Below, piece after piece: positions 1 through 5,148 of a stretch of 8,390 nt of DNA (position 1 is its first letter; every line of letters starts with the position of its first letter). Below the pieces are notes generated by a model that was given only the letters and a program-made list of their open reading frames with translations, was not told where the DNA came from and did not search any database. The DNA is from an uncultured Eggerthellaceae bacterium (GTDB lineage: Bacteria; Actinomycetota; Coriobacteriia; Coriobacteriales; Eggerthellaceae): assembly GCA_934631995.1 (NCBI GenBank), contig CAKTYF010000081.1:1-8390 (forward strand). The letters are read 5' to 3'. Position numbers and translations under genes: made by a program.

Positions 1-74
1 ACCGTTAGCTTAGTTGGTAGAGCAGGGGACTCTTAATCCCAAGGTCCGGGGTTCGAGTCCCCGACGGTCCACCA
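1..74 (+). tRNA. tRNA-Lys (anticodon CTT), missing 2 nt at its 5' end
   Basis: This transfer RNA reads lysine AAG codons. The D arm, an anticodon loop CTCTTAA (30-36, anticodon CTT at 32-34), a T arm with the TTCGA loop (T stem 47-51 with 59-63) and an encoded CCA tail (72-74) are all visible. The 3' acceptor strand (64-70, ACGGTCC) pairs with ACCGT at 1-5. Its last two C residues need GG just outside the window, so the gene begins two bases before position 1. The outermost anticodon-stem pair appears to be G-A (27 with 43 in standard numbering); the rest of the fold is regular. A terminator follows 10 nt later, so this is the last or only gene of its transcript. Confidence 0.96.
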
Positions 75-84
75 TTTGAACTTC

Positions 85-107
85 AACCTCCCGCTGGGAG
101 GTTTTTT
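85..107 (+). terminator. Rho-independent terminator after tRNA-Lys
   Basis: AACCTCCC (85-92) pairs perfectly with GGGAGGTT (96-103) around a 3-nt loop (GCT) and runs into T residues up to 107. The 8-bp GC-rich stem and T-run are the classical intrinsic terminator form. It separates tRNA-Lys from murB, so murB must have its own promoter somewhere in 108-224. Confidence 0.93.
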
Positions 108-224
108 AGTATTTAGAAGACGTTCAGATACGAACCAGCAAAGCTCGAGCTGAAATTCGCCTTTTTTGGAGATTTCTTCATATCTGAAGTTTTCGCATCC
201 GCGGTTAAGGAAAGGGCGCGAACC

Positions 225-1160
225 ATGAACCACTCCCCCATTGAGCCTTCAACCCTCAAAGAACTCCAAGACGCCTTGACGCAGATTCTGGGCGCCCAAA
301 ACGTGCTTACCAATGAGCCCATGGCACGCCACACCACCTTCAAGATTGGCGGGCCTGCAGACATCCTGGTAACGCCTCAAAGCGTCGAGCAAATCACCCG
401 CACAGTGCAGCTTTGCAAAGAGTCGAACATTCCCTGGCGCGTGATTGGCTTAGGCTCGAACATTTTGGTGAGCGATGCAGGATTGCGCGGCGTGACCATC
501 AAGATTGGAAAAGGTTTCAGCGAAGTGCGCGTTGAAGGCACAAAGATCATTGCGCAAGCAGGAGCCAGCAACGCATCAATCGCGGCAACGGCAAAGCGCG
601 CAGGGCTTGCCGGCTACGAATTCGCCGCGGGCATCCCGGGAACCGTGGGGGGCGCCGCAATCATGAACGCCGGCGCTTATGGCGGCGAGTTCTGCCAGGC
701 GTGCGAAAGCGTTTTGTGCCTGCGCCCGAACGGTAACGTTGAACTCATTAGCGCCGCAGAAGCAAACTGGTCGTATCGTCACAGCTCGATGATGGATGAT
801 GGAAGCATTGTGCTCGAAGCAACGCTTCGGTTGACCCCCGATGACCAGAACGCCATCCAAGCACGCATGGATGATCTTCGCCAACGCCGTGAAGACAAAC
901 AGCCGCTCAATATGCCCTCGGCTGGATCAACGTTCAAACGTCCCGAAGGCTATTTCGCCGGCAAGCTCATTGAAGATGCCGGGCTGCGCGGTTACCGCTG
1001 CGGCGGAGCGCAAGTCTCCGAGAAGCATTGCGGTTTCGTGGTGAACGCAGGCGGCGCCACCGCGCAAGACGTATGCGACCTTATTGCTCACGTGCAGGAA
1101 ACGGTATATAAGCGCGATGGCGTGCATATGGAGCCCGAAATTCGCATGTGGGGCTTCTAA
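225..1160 (+). CDS. murB: UDP-N-acetylenolpyruvoylglucosamine reductase (MurB)
   Basis: MurB is the cytosolic FAD enzyme that uses NADPH to reduce UDP-GlcNAc-enolpyruvate to UDP-MurNAc, the second committed step of peptidoglycan synthesis. The 311-aa product is full length for the compact (type II) MurB class. Visible family features are HTTFKIGGPAD (36-46) and GLGSNILVSD (75-84) in the FAD-binding part, GYEFAAGIPGTVGGA (130-144), YR at 184-185 whose Arg lies in the active site, PSAGSTFKRP (231-240) with the catalytic proton-donor Ser at 235, and PEIRMWG (304-310) with the C-terminal active-site Glu at 305. An AAGGAAAGG Shine-Dalgarno stretch lies about 10 nt before the ATG and supports this start. 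It is flanked by a terminator upstream and decayed genes downstream, so it is probably monocistronic. Nothing looks damaged. Confidence 0.97.
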   Translation: MNHSPIEPSTLKELQDALTQILGAQNVLTNEPMARHTTFKIGGPADILVTPQSVEQITRTVQLCKESNIPWRVIGLGSNILVSDAGLRGVTIKIGKGFSEVRVEGTKIIAQAGASNASIAATAKRAGLAGYEFAAGIPGTVGGAAIMNAGAYGGEFCQACESVLCLRPNGNVELISAAEANWSYRHSSMMDDGSIVLEATLRLTPDDQNAIQARMDDLRQRREDKQPLNMPSAGSTFKRPEGYFAGKLIEDAGLRGYRCGGAQVSEKHCGFVVNAGGATAQDVCDLIAHVQETVYKRDGVHMEPEIRMWGF

Positions 1161-1238
1161 GAGCTTCTTAGGGGCTTCCAAGGACTTCAGAGGGCCCGAG
1201 ACAGCTTATCCACCCGCAATCGCGACCCCTTGCGCCTG

Positions 1239-1283
1239 AAAAAGTAGTTCCCCTTTCAGTCGCGTACAACCGAAAGGGGGAAC
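1239..1283 (-). terminator. Hairpin with T-run, probable minus-strand terminator
   Basis: GTTCCCCTTTC (1247-1257) is complementary to GAAAGGGGGAAC (1272-1283), giving an 11-bp stem with one bulged G. On the minus strand the stem is followed by TAC and five T residues (1243 to 1239), the order expected for an intrinsic terminator. There is no T-run on the plus side. It would end transcription of the minus-strand TorD-like gene, so it is probably the surviving end of that decayed operon. The flank also shares a short repeat with the hairpin at 2155-2195. Confidence 0.55.
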
Positions 1284-1420
1284 GATAGAAGAGGAAACGG
1301 GTCATCCCGCAAAAACACCAATAAGAACACTCCTGAGAAAAGGCAGACGGCCAAAAATCCTAAAGCCTTGCGGAAAAACTGGCGGGCGGCACTCGGCCCC
1401 GCGGGAGCGAGTAGGCGGCT
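1256..1420 (-). other. Start-less open frame with a membrane-like segment, downstream of the TorD remnant
   Basis: Between two in-frame stops on the minus strand lies a 54-codon open stretch with no ATG and no visible ribosome binding site. Its middle reads as a hydrophobic segment (GFLAVCLFSGVFLLVFL) flanked by RK and RDD, as in a single membrane helix. It follows the stop of the TorD-like remnant almost directly and ends inside the hairpin terminator at 1247-1283. It could be a remnant of a small membrane protein from the same lost operon, or chance. I do not recognise a family. Confidence 0.15.
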
Positions 1421-1426
1421 TCAGCT

Positions 1427-1918
1427 TTAACCGCGCACCCGCTCCAAATCAAGCTTGCACCAAGCTTCTACCAGCTGCGCCGCACGCGCATATACGTCGT
1501 TATCGGCGCGGGTAAGAATGTCGGCCGCCTTCCCTACCCAATTGAGCACGTGGTCGCTTAAGAAGCGCTCCTGCCACATGCGAATGCCCTCGGCAGCGTG
1601 CTCCTGCTCAAGCGCACGTTCAGAGCACGTTGCCAGAAACGCCATAAAGAAAAGTTCCATGGCAAGGGAGTCATCCCGCAGCGCCGCGGTAGATGGCGCC
1701 ATCTCACGCACTTGCCCAGGGTTAAATCCTGCAGCGCGATAGCACTCCGCAACGTGGGTAGTGCACGGACCCGAACAGGCACCCCACCTGAACGCGCCAT
1801 CTTGGTCCGCTGATTCCGCAGAATCATCCCTGTATGCTACGGTTATGCAATTTTCGGATAAGTTCGCTGCAAACTCAAGGTGCGCCTTCCCTTGCCGTGC
1901 TTTTCGACGATCAAGCAC
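1427..1918 (-). pseudogene. TorD/DmsD-family redox-enzyme chaperone, N-terminal part missing
   Basis: TorD-family proteins are cytosolic chaperones that bind the signal peptide and help load the molybdenum cofactor of DMSO-reductase-family enzymes. The open frame gives 163 aa, shorter than the roughly 200 or more usual for the family. Recognisable similarity lies in the C-terminal two thirds: ECYRAAGF (58-65), DDSLAMELFFMAFL (82-95), resembling the family's DDHxxxEL-FMxxL stretch with the usual His replaced by Ser, WQERFLSDHVLNW (115-127), and a helical tail ending in EAWCKLDLERV. The first 35 or so residues look unrelated and overlap the divergent LuxR remnant (1834-2142), so the true 5' half appears deleted, with the breakpoint near 1800-1860. 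No partner reductase gene is present. The family call is from recognised motifs; loss of function is inferred. Confidence 0.6.
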
Positions 1919-2142
1919 GCTTGCTCCAAAAAGAATATGGACTCACCGAACGAGAGACGCAGATTTGCGCACTGCTTCTAGCGGGACGCAGCCGCCCGTT
2001 CATTCGCGACGAGCTCATCATTTCGCTGAACACGGTGCACACCCATGCACACAACATTTTCCAGAAATGCGAAGTCAAATCGCAGCAAGAGCTCATGAGC
2101 TTGCCGGGAAAGCTGCTTGAAGGCAACACGGCGACAAAATGA
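1834..2142 (+). pseudogene. LuxR-type HTH regulator, C-terminal remnant
   Basis: The 102-aa frame contains a clear LuxR/FixJ DNA-binding domain: GLTERETQICALLLAGRS (36-53), then RDELIISLNTVHTHAHNIF (58-76) as the recognition-helix region, then KCEVKSQQELMSL (78-90). Coriobacterial LuxR proteins with this domain are usually several hundred residues long, with an N-terminal membrane domain; that part is absent. The ATG at 1834 has no Shine-Dalgarno sequence, and the first 15 or so residues look like translated junction sequence. The frame overlaps the opposite-strand TorD remnant for 85 nt, which fits a deletion fusing two gene bodies. A short standalone HTH protein is possible but poorly supported. 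Confidence 0.65.
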
Positions 2143-2154
2143 TTCCCGCCGCTT

Positions 2155-2195
2155 AAAAACGAGTCCCCTTCGCCTGGAAAAGCACTGGCGAAGGG
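2155..2195 (-). terminator. 9-bp perfect hairpin with a distal T-run on the minus strand
   Basis: CCCTTCGCC (2166-2174) pairs perfectly with GGCGAAGGG (2187-2195) around a 12-nt loop. Read on the minus strand the stem is followed six bases later by five T residues (2159-2155), so it could act as a weak terminator for minus-strand transcripts coming from the IS remnant. The T-run is farther from the stem than usual. It could equally be a repeat hairpin, because the CGCCTG-AAAAG part recurs near 1231-1244. Confidence 0.35.
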
Positions 2196-2249
2196 CAGCA
2201 CTCAGCACTCACAACCCAAAAATAGTCCCTTCTGCCCAACCCGCAGGCT

Positions 2250-2281
2250 TGTTGTTGAAAAACAGGAGCGAAATTCGAAGT
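2250..2281 (+). repeat. Left arm of the older inverted repeat, outer part
   Basis: TGTTGTTG (2250-2257), a 13-nt variable stretch, then AAATTCGAAGT (2271-2281). The reverse complement of each conserved block occurs at 2888-2895 and 2864-2874 with the same 13-nt spacing. The arm is cut at 2281 by the IS and resumes at 2694. Confidence 0.65.
2279..2281. repeat. Target-site duplication AGT, left copy
   Basis: AGT directly abuts the left IS end (GGGAGTGCGGC). The same three bases abut the right end at 2691-2693. A 3-bp duplication fits the 3 to 5 bp made by IS3-family elements. Removing one copy restores an arm of exactly the same length as the right arm, which makes the short match much more convincing than three bases alone. 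Confidence 0.65.
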
Positions 2282-2307
2282 GGGAGTGCGGCAATATCCT
2301 GGACCGC

Positions 2308-2432
2308 CTACACGGTATAGCCCAAGCGTCTCCTTCGCCCCGCTATCGTGTCGTACACCTTGCGCCCGCCTTCGTCGAACGCCTTGAGCCTGCCGTCCAC
2401 GTACCATTCGATGTAGGCGTCGTGAATCTGCG
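2308..2432 (-). pseudogene. C-terminal tail of an IS3-family OrfB transposase
   Basis: In this frame the minus strand reads DAYIEWYVDGRLKAFDEGG and ends in YDTIAGRRRRLGYTV before a TAG stop, three bases inside the left terminal repeat. The YIxWY...R.K pattern followed by a basic stretch and LGY is the usual end of IS3-family OrfB integrases. All the upstream catalytic domain is absent. The tail is in a different frame from the preceding orfA fragment, so no fusion protein with this tail is made from the orfA start without a frameshift. Confidence 0.65.
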
Positions 2433-2648
2433 CTTGGTCGCCTCGGGGTAGCGCGAGTGCTTCGGCCGCATGACCCTGCCGCGCACCTCGCGCCTCGGCA
2501 CGTCGAGCTCGCCGAGCTCGGCCTGGCGCAGCCACCTCCTCAGCGCCGCCGCGCTCGGATTGCCCGGCAGCCTCGAGAACCCCCGGGGCGTCAGGCCGCT
2601 CGCGCCGAGATCGGCCAAAATGCGCTCCCTGTCTTCCTTCGAATACAT
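2433..2648 (-). pseudogene. N-terminal part of an IS3-family OrfA (HTH) transposase
   Basis: The ATG at 2648 is preceded by an excellent AAGGAGG ribosome binding site (2660-2654, 5-nt spacing), so translation initiation is intact. The product starts MYSKEDRERILADL and carries a helix-turn-helix (about residues 4-45, with AALRRWLRQA as the last helix), then a basic linker ending PKHSRYPEATK (residues 62-72). OrfA proteins of this group normally continue with a second HTH-like segment and a leucine zipper, which are gone. After codon 72 the sequence jumps to orfB's end. A short DNA-binding protein could still be made by reading on out of frame to about 102 residues, and might bind IS ends. Confidence 0.6.
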
Positions 2649-2690
2649 TCGAACCTCCTTGATCGAGGTCCAAGAATCCGCCGCACTCCC

Positions 2691-2693
2691 AGT
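2691..2693. repeat. Target-site duplication AGT, right copy
   Basis: AGT directly follows the right IS end (GCCGCACTCCC). It matches the AGT at 2279-2281. Confidence 0.65.
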
Positions 2694-2699
2694 TGATGC

Positions 2700-2714
2700 A
2701 GGTTGGAAGTAGGT
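2700..2714 (+). repeat. Left arm of the older inverted repeat, inner part
   Basis: AGGTTGGAAGTAGGT is the exact reverse complement of ACCTACTTCCAACCT at 2843-2857. This 15-bp perfect match is the longest conserved block of the arms and faces the 128-bp core. Confidence 0.75.
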
Positions 2715-2842
2715 AGCAGCTTCGTTACAGCCCCCGCGCAGCAATCAGCCTCAAGTAAGTATAGCTGTGAACTGGTGCTTTGCAAATGCGTACTTCCTGT
2801 AAACAATCCATACATCAAAAAATGCCCCATTTCACACTCTTG

Positions 2843-2895
2843 ACCTACTTCCAACCTATCACAACTTCGAATTTGGAGCCCAAAATCCAACAACA
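2843..2895 (-). repeat. Right arm of the older inverted repeat
   Basis: The arm has ACCTACTTCCAACCT (2843-2857), then CAACTTCGAATTT (2862-2874), then 13 unlike bases, then CAACAACA (2888-2895). Each block is complementary to a block of the left arm. The right arm is uninterrupted and serves as the template for reconstructing the left arm before the IS insertion. The following 2896-3030 holds no gene that I can support. Confidence 0.7.
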
Positions 2896-3034
2896 TGCTT
2901 AAAGGATGCTGTTTCGCATTAACGCAATCGCCGTCGAAAGACATACAGGCGCATTGATATCCGCTGCGTTTCCCCAGTTTTGCTTTTTCGTAACAATGCG
3001 CTTCATGAGTACCTGTCCTGGTAATGCGTTCTTC

Positions 3035-3040
3035 TATAAT
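3035..3040 (+). promoter_or_regulatory. Candidate -10 box for the antiporter gene
   Basis: A perfect TATAAT lies 52 nt before the antiporter ATG, in an AT-richer stretch than the surroundings. The -35 region at the expected distance (about 3012-3017, CCTGTC) is a poor match, so the promoter may need an activator or may be weak. It is the best sigma-70-type signal between the mobile-element remnant and the gene. Confidence 0.45.
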
Positions 3041-3092
3041 TGCAAACTAAGAAAAACGTAAAAACGCATGCACATAATCTGGAGAGACGCCC

Positions 3093-5138
3093 ATGGCAAC
3101 TTTTGAACTTGTTTTGCTTTTGCTAGCTGCCGTGCTCATATCTGCCGTTTTGGACCAGTTCATTCCAAAAGTCACGCTTCCGCTCATTCAAATTGCGGCA
3201 GGCGTGATTATTGCCCTCTTTGCAAAAGACTACATCAAGATTACGCTCGACCCAAATCTGTTCATTGTTCTGTTTGTTGCGCCGTTGCTGTATTACGATG
3301 CACGAGCCCTTGATAAAGGCGCGTTGTGGCACAACAAGCGCCCTGTGCTCTCGCTTGCTATTGGCCTGGTGTTTGTCACAGCGCTTGCCGTAGGTTTCCT
3401 GGTGAATAGCATCATTCCCGTTATTCCGCTCACCGCTGCCGTGGCGCTGGGCGCCGCCCTTGCCCCCACCGATGCTGTTGCCGTGACATCGCTTGCCAAA
3501 GACCTGAGCATCAGTGATCGCGAGCAAAGCATTCTTGAAGGGGAAAGCCTGATCAACGATGCATCGGGCCTGGTAGCGTTCCAATTCGCTATTGCCGCTT
3601 GCATCACAGGTGAGTTTTCGCTGATCAGCGCCACCGGCAGCTTTATCGTGAGCTTTTTCGGCGGCATTGCCATTGGCGCGCTCATGGGCTTTCTGACGAA
3701 CTACATTTCAAAGACCGCACGCGAGGCAGGTGTGGATTCCACTACGTTTCACGTGTTGTTCGACCTGTTCACACCATTTATCATCTACCTGGCGGCGAAC
3801 GCCTTTGGTGCAAGCGGCGTTATTGCCGTTGTTGCCGCCGGCCTGGTAAGCGGCGTGGGTAAGCGCGAGATAGGGCCTTCCGTTTCGCGCACGAACATTG
3901 TTTCGTCCAGCGTGTGGAGCGTGTTTTCGTTCGCGCTGAACGGCTTCGTGTTTGTGTTGTTGGGCACGCAACTTCCTAAAGCGATGATTTCTACCTGGGA
4001 AGATTACACGTTTGACAACGGTTTTTTGATTGTCATTATTCTGGTTATTGTGCTGGCAATCGAAGTCATACGTTTCCTGTGGCTTTTCGGTTCCGAGGCC
4101 TATAGCGCACACCGCACGAAAAAACCTTTGGCCCCGAAAGCTGCCCTGAAAACATCGCTTGTTATGACGCTTGCGGGCGCAAAAGGCACGCTTACGCTGG
4201 CCATTGTGTTTTCAATTCCGTGGTTCAATGCGGCGGGCGACGTGTTCCCCCAGCGCGAACTGATTATCTTCCTGGCCTGCGGCGTTATCCTTATCACGCT
4301 GCTGATCGCGAACTTCGTTATTCCCTTGCTGGCGGGTAAAAAAGAACCCAGCGAAAGCGATTTGCAGCGTCATGAAGACGAAGCCGCTGCGAAAATCGAA
4401 GTTTTGCGCAACGTTATTGAAGAGCTGGCGCGCAATCATGATCCGAAAGAGCGCCGCGCCGTGCATGCCGCGATTCGTTCCTACAACGAACGCATCAATC
4501 GAATCAAAACAGACTCATCAGACGAAGAAGACCCCGAAAAAACCCAGCTCAGGCTTCAAATTATCAGCTGGGAACGCGAGTATGTCAAAGACGCGCTGGA
4601 AAGCAAGGACGTTGACGAATCGGCCGCTTACTCTGTTCTGAGCACACTCAACCGCCGCGAAAAGCTTATCAAGCACAGTGAGAACATGTTCATGGGCCCC
4701 ACTGAGCTTTCCGTACGCCTTAACCAGCTGCGCTTCTTCATTCGTTCAATGGCACATCGCATCATCAACGGCCTGCCGCTGGTCAGCGTGCCCGATGAAG
4801 CAGCCACCCGTCACGAGCTTGTTGCAAAGAGCACCCGCTATGCCAACAAAAAGCTACGCGAGCTGCTGAAGAACAGCGGTGACATTCCCACCGAATATGT
4901 AAGCGAACTGCTTATCGAAACGAGCCGACTTGCCGCATCCATGGAGCCGAAACGCCCCAGCATTACCACCATGACGGCTTTGGATGACGTGACAAACGAT
5001 ATCATCCGCTGCGGATTGAGCATTGAGCTTGAAGGAATTCGAGAGATGTACGAGGCGGGGCGCATCAGTCGCACCACGGCAAAACGCATGCGCGAGAATG
5101 TTGCGCTCATGCAAATTGACCTTGAAGATAAAGTGTAG
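3093..5138 (+). CDS. CPA1-family Na+/H+ antiporter (NhaP/YjcE type) with long cytosolic tail
   Basis: This is a membrane exchanger that moves Na+ (or K+) against H+ to control cytoplasmic pH and salt. The 681-aa product has about 12-13 hydrophobic segments in residues 1-415. Family motifs are APTDAVAV (124-131), GESLINDASGLVAF (150-163) with the ion-binding Asn-Asp pair at 155-156, and AGAKGTLTLA (361-370), where most CPA1 proteins have GxRG; here Lys replaces Arg. Residues 416-681 are a hydrophilic, charged, mostly helical tail (for example EDEAAAKIEVLRNVIEELA), much longer than in minimal NhaP proteins and likely regulatory. GGAGAG six bases before the ATG supports the start. The stop is 10 nt from the next gene's ATG, so the two are probably cotranscribed. 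The family is secure; ion preference is not. Confidence 0.93.
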   Translation: MATFELVLLLLAAVLISAVLDQFIPKVTLPLIQIAAGVIIALFAKDYIKITLDPNLFIVLFVAPLLYYDARALDKGALWHNKRPVLSLAIGLVFVTALAVGFLVNSIIPVIPLTAAVALGAALAPTDAVAVTSLAKDLSISDREQSILEGESLINDASGLVAFQFAIAACITGEFSLISATGSFIVSFFGGIAIGALMGFLTNYISKTAREAGVDSTTFHVLFDLFTPFIIYLAANAFGASGVIAVVAAGLVSGVGKREIGPSVSRTNIVSSSVWSVFSFALNGFVFVLLGTQLPKAMISTWEDYTFDNGFLIVIILVIVLAIEVIRFLWLFGSEAYSAHRTKKPLAPKAALKTSLVMTLAGAKGTLTLAIVFSIPWFNAAGDVFPQRELIIFLACGVILITLLIANFVIPLLAGKKEPSESDLQRHEDEAAAKIEVLRNVIEELARNHDPKERRAVHAAIRSYNERINRIKTDSSDEEDPEKTQLRLQIISWEREYVKDALESKDVDESAAYSVLSTLNRREKLIKHSENMFMGPTELSVRLNQLRFFIRSMAHRIINGLPLVSVPDEAATRHELVAKSTRYANKKLRELLKNSGDIPTEYVSELLIETSRLAASMEPKRPSITTMTALDDVTNDIIRCGLSIELEGIREMYEAGRISRTTAKRMRENVALMQIDLEDKV

Positions 5139-5148
5139 CGGTCGCTCC

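Larger units (their letters stand above)
2282..2690 (-). mobile_element. Internally deleted IS3-family insertion sequence (409 bp)
   Basis: Imperfect 24-bp terminal inverted repeats close the element: GGGAGTGCGGC at 2282-2292 with TGGACC at 2300-2305, and the complement GGTCCA at 2667-2672 with GCCGCACTCCC at 2680-2690 (19 of 24 positions match). It is flanked by AGT on both sides. Inside, on the minus strand, lie the start of an OrfA transposase gene and the very end of an OrfB gene. Autonomous IS3 elements are about 1.2-1.5 kb, so most of orfA's end and nearly all of orfB, including the DDE catalytic domain, are missing. It cannot transpose itself but could be moved by an intact relative elsewhere in the genome. 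Confidence 0.75.
2247..2898. mobile_element. Older inverted-repeat element (MITE-like), split by an IS
   Basis: Two inverted arms bound this stretch. The left arm is 2250-2281 continued at 2694-2714 after the IS insertion; the right arm is 2843-2895. With the insertion and one AGT removed, both arms read TGTTGTTG, 13 unlike bases, AAATTCGAAGTTG, 4 unlike bases, AGGTTGGAAGTAGGT, each 53 nt long with identical spacing. The core between the arms (2715-2842) is 128 bp and holds no convincing ORF. The original unit would be about 240 bp. A non-autonomous miniature transposable element is the leading reading. A two-site operator or divergent promoter region is the alternative. I could not find a target duplication at its outer ends. 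Confidence 0.5.

Noticed and set aside
123..188. TTCAGATA (123-130) and TATCTGAA (181-188) as an operator pair upstream of murB.
   Set aside because: Eight bases separated by 50 nt in a 117-nt leader is too little to claim a site without conservation data.
576..884. A 102-codon open frame on the minus strand inside murB.
   Set aside because: It lies wholly within an intact murB gene, has no recognisable motif or ribosome binding site, and its composition is that of a shadow frame.
2757..2785. A minus-strand promoter (TTTGCA, 17 nt, TATACT) in the core, pointing to the IS remnant.
   Set aside because: The -10 is fair but the -35 is poor. It may be real, but it is not supported well enough to annotate.
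2591..2944. A 117-codon minus-strand open frame running across the right arm, core and IS end.
   Set aside because: It crosses both mobile-element boundaries and overlaps orfA in another frame. I recognise no family, so it is most likely chance.
5023..5148. Starting the sulfatase-like protein at the upstream in-frame ATG at 5023.
   Set aside because: This would overlap the antiporter gene by 116 nt and put 42 basic residues before the signal segment. ATG 5149 gives a normal signal-like start.
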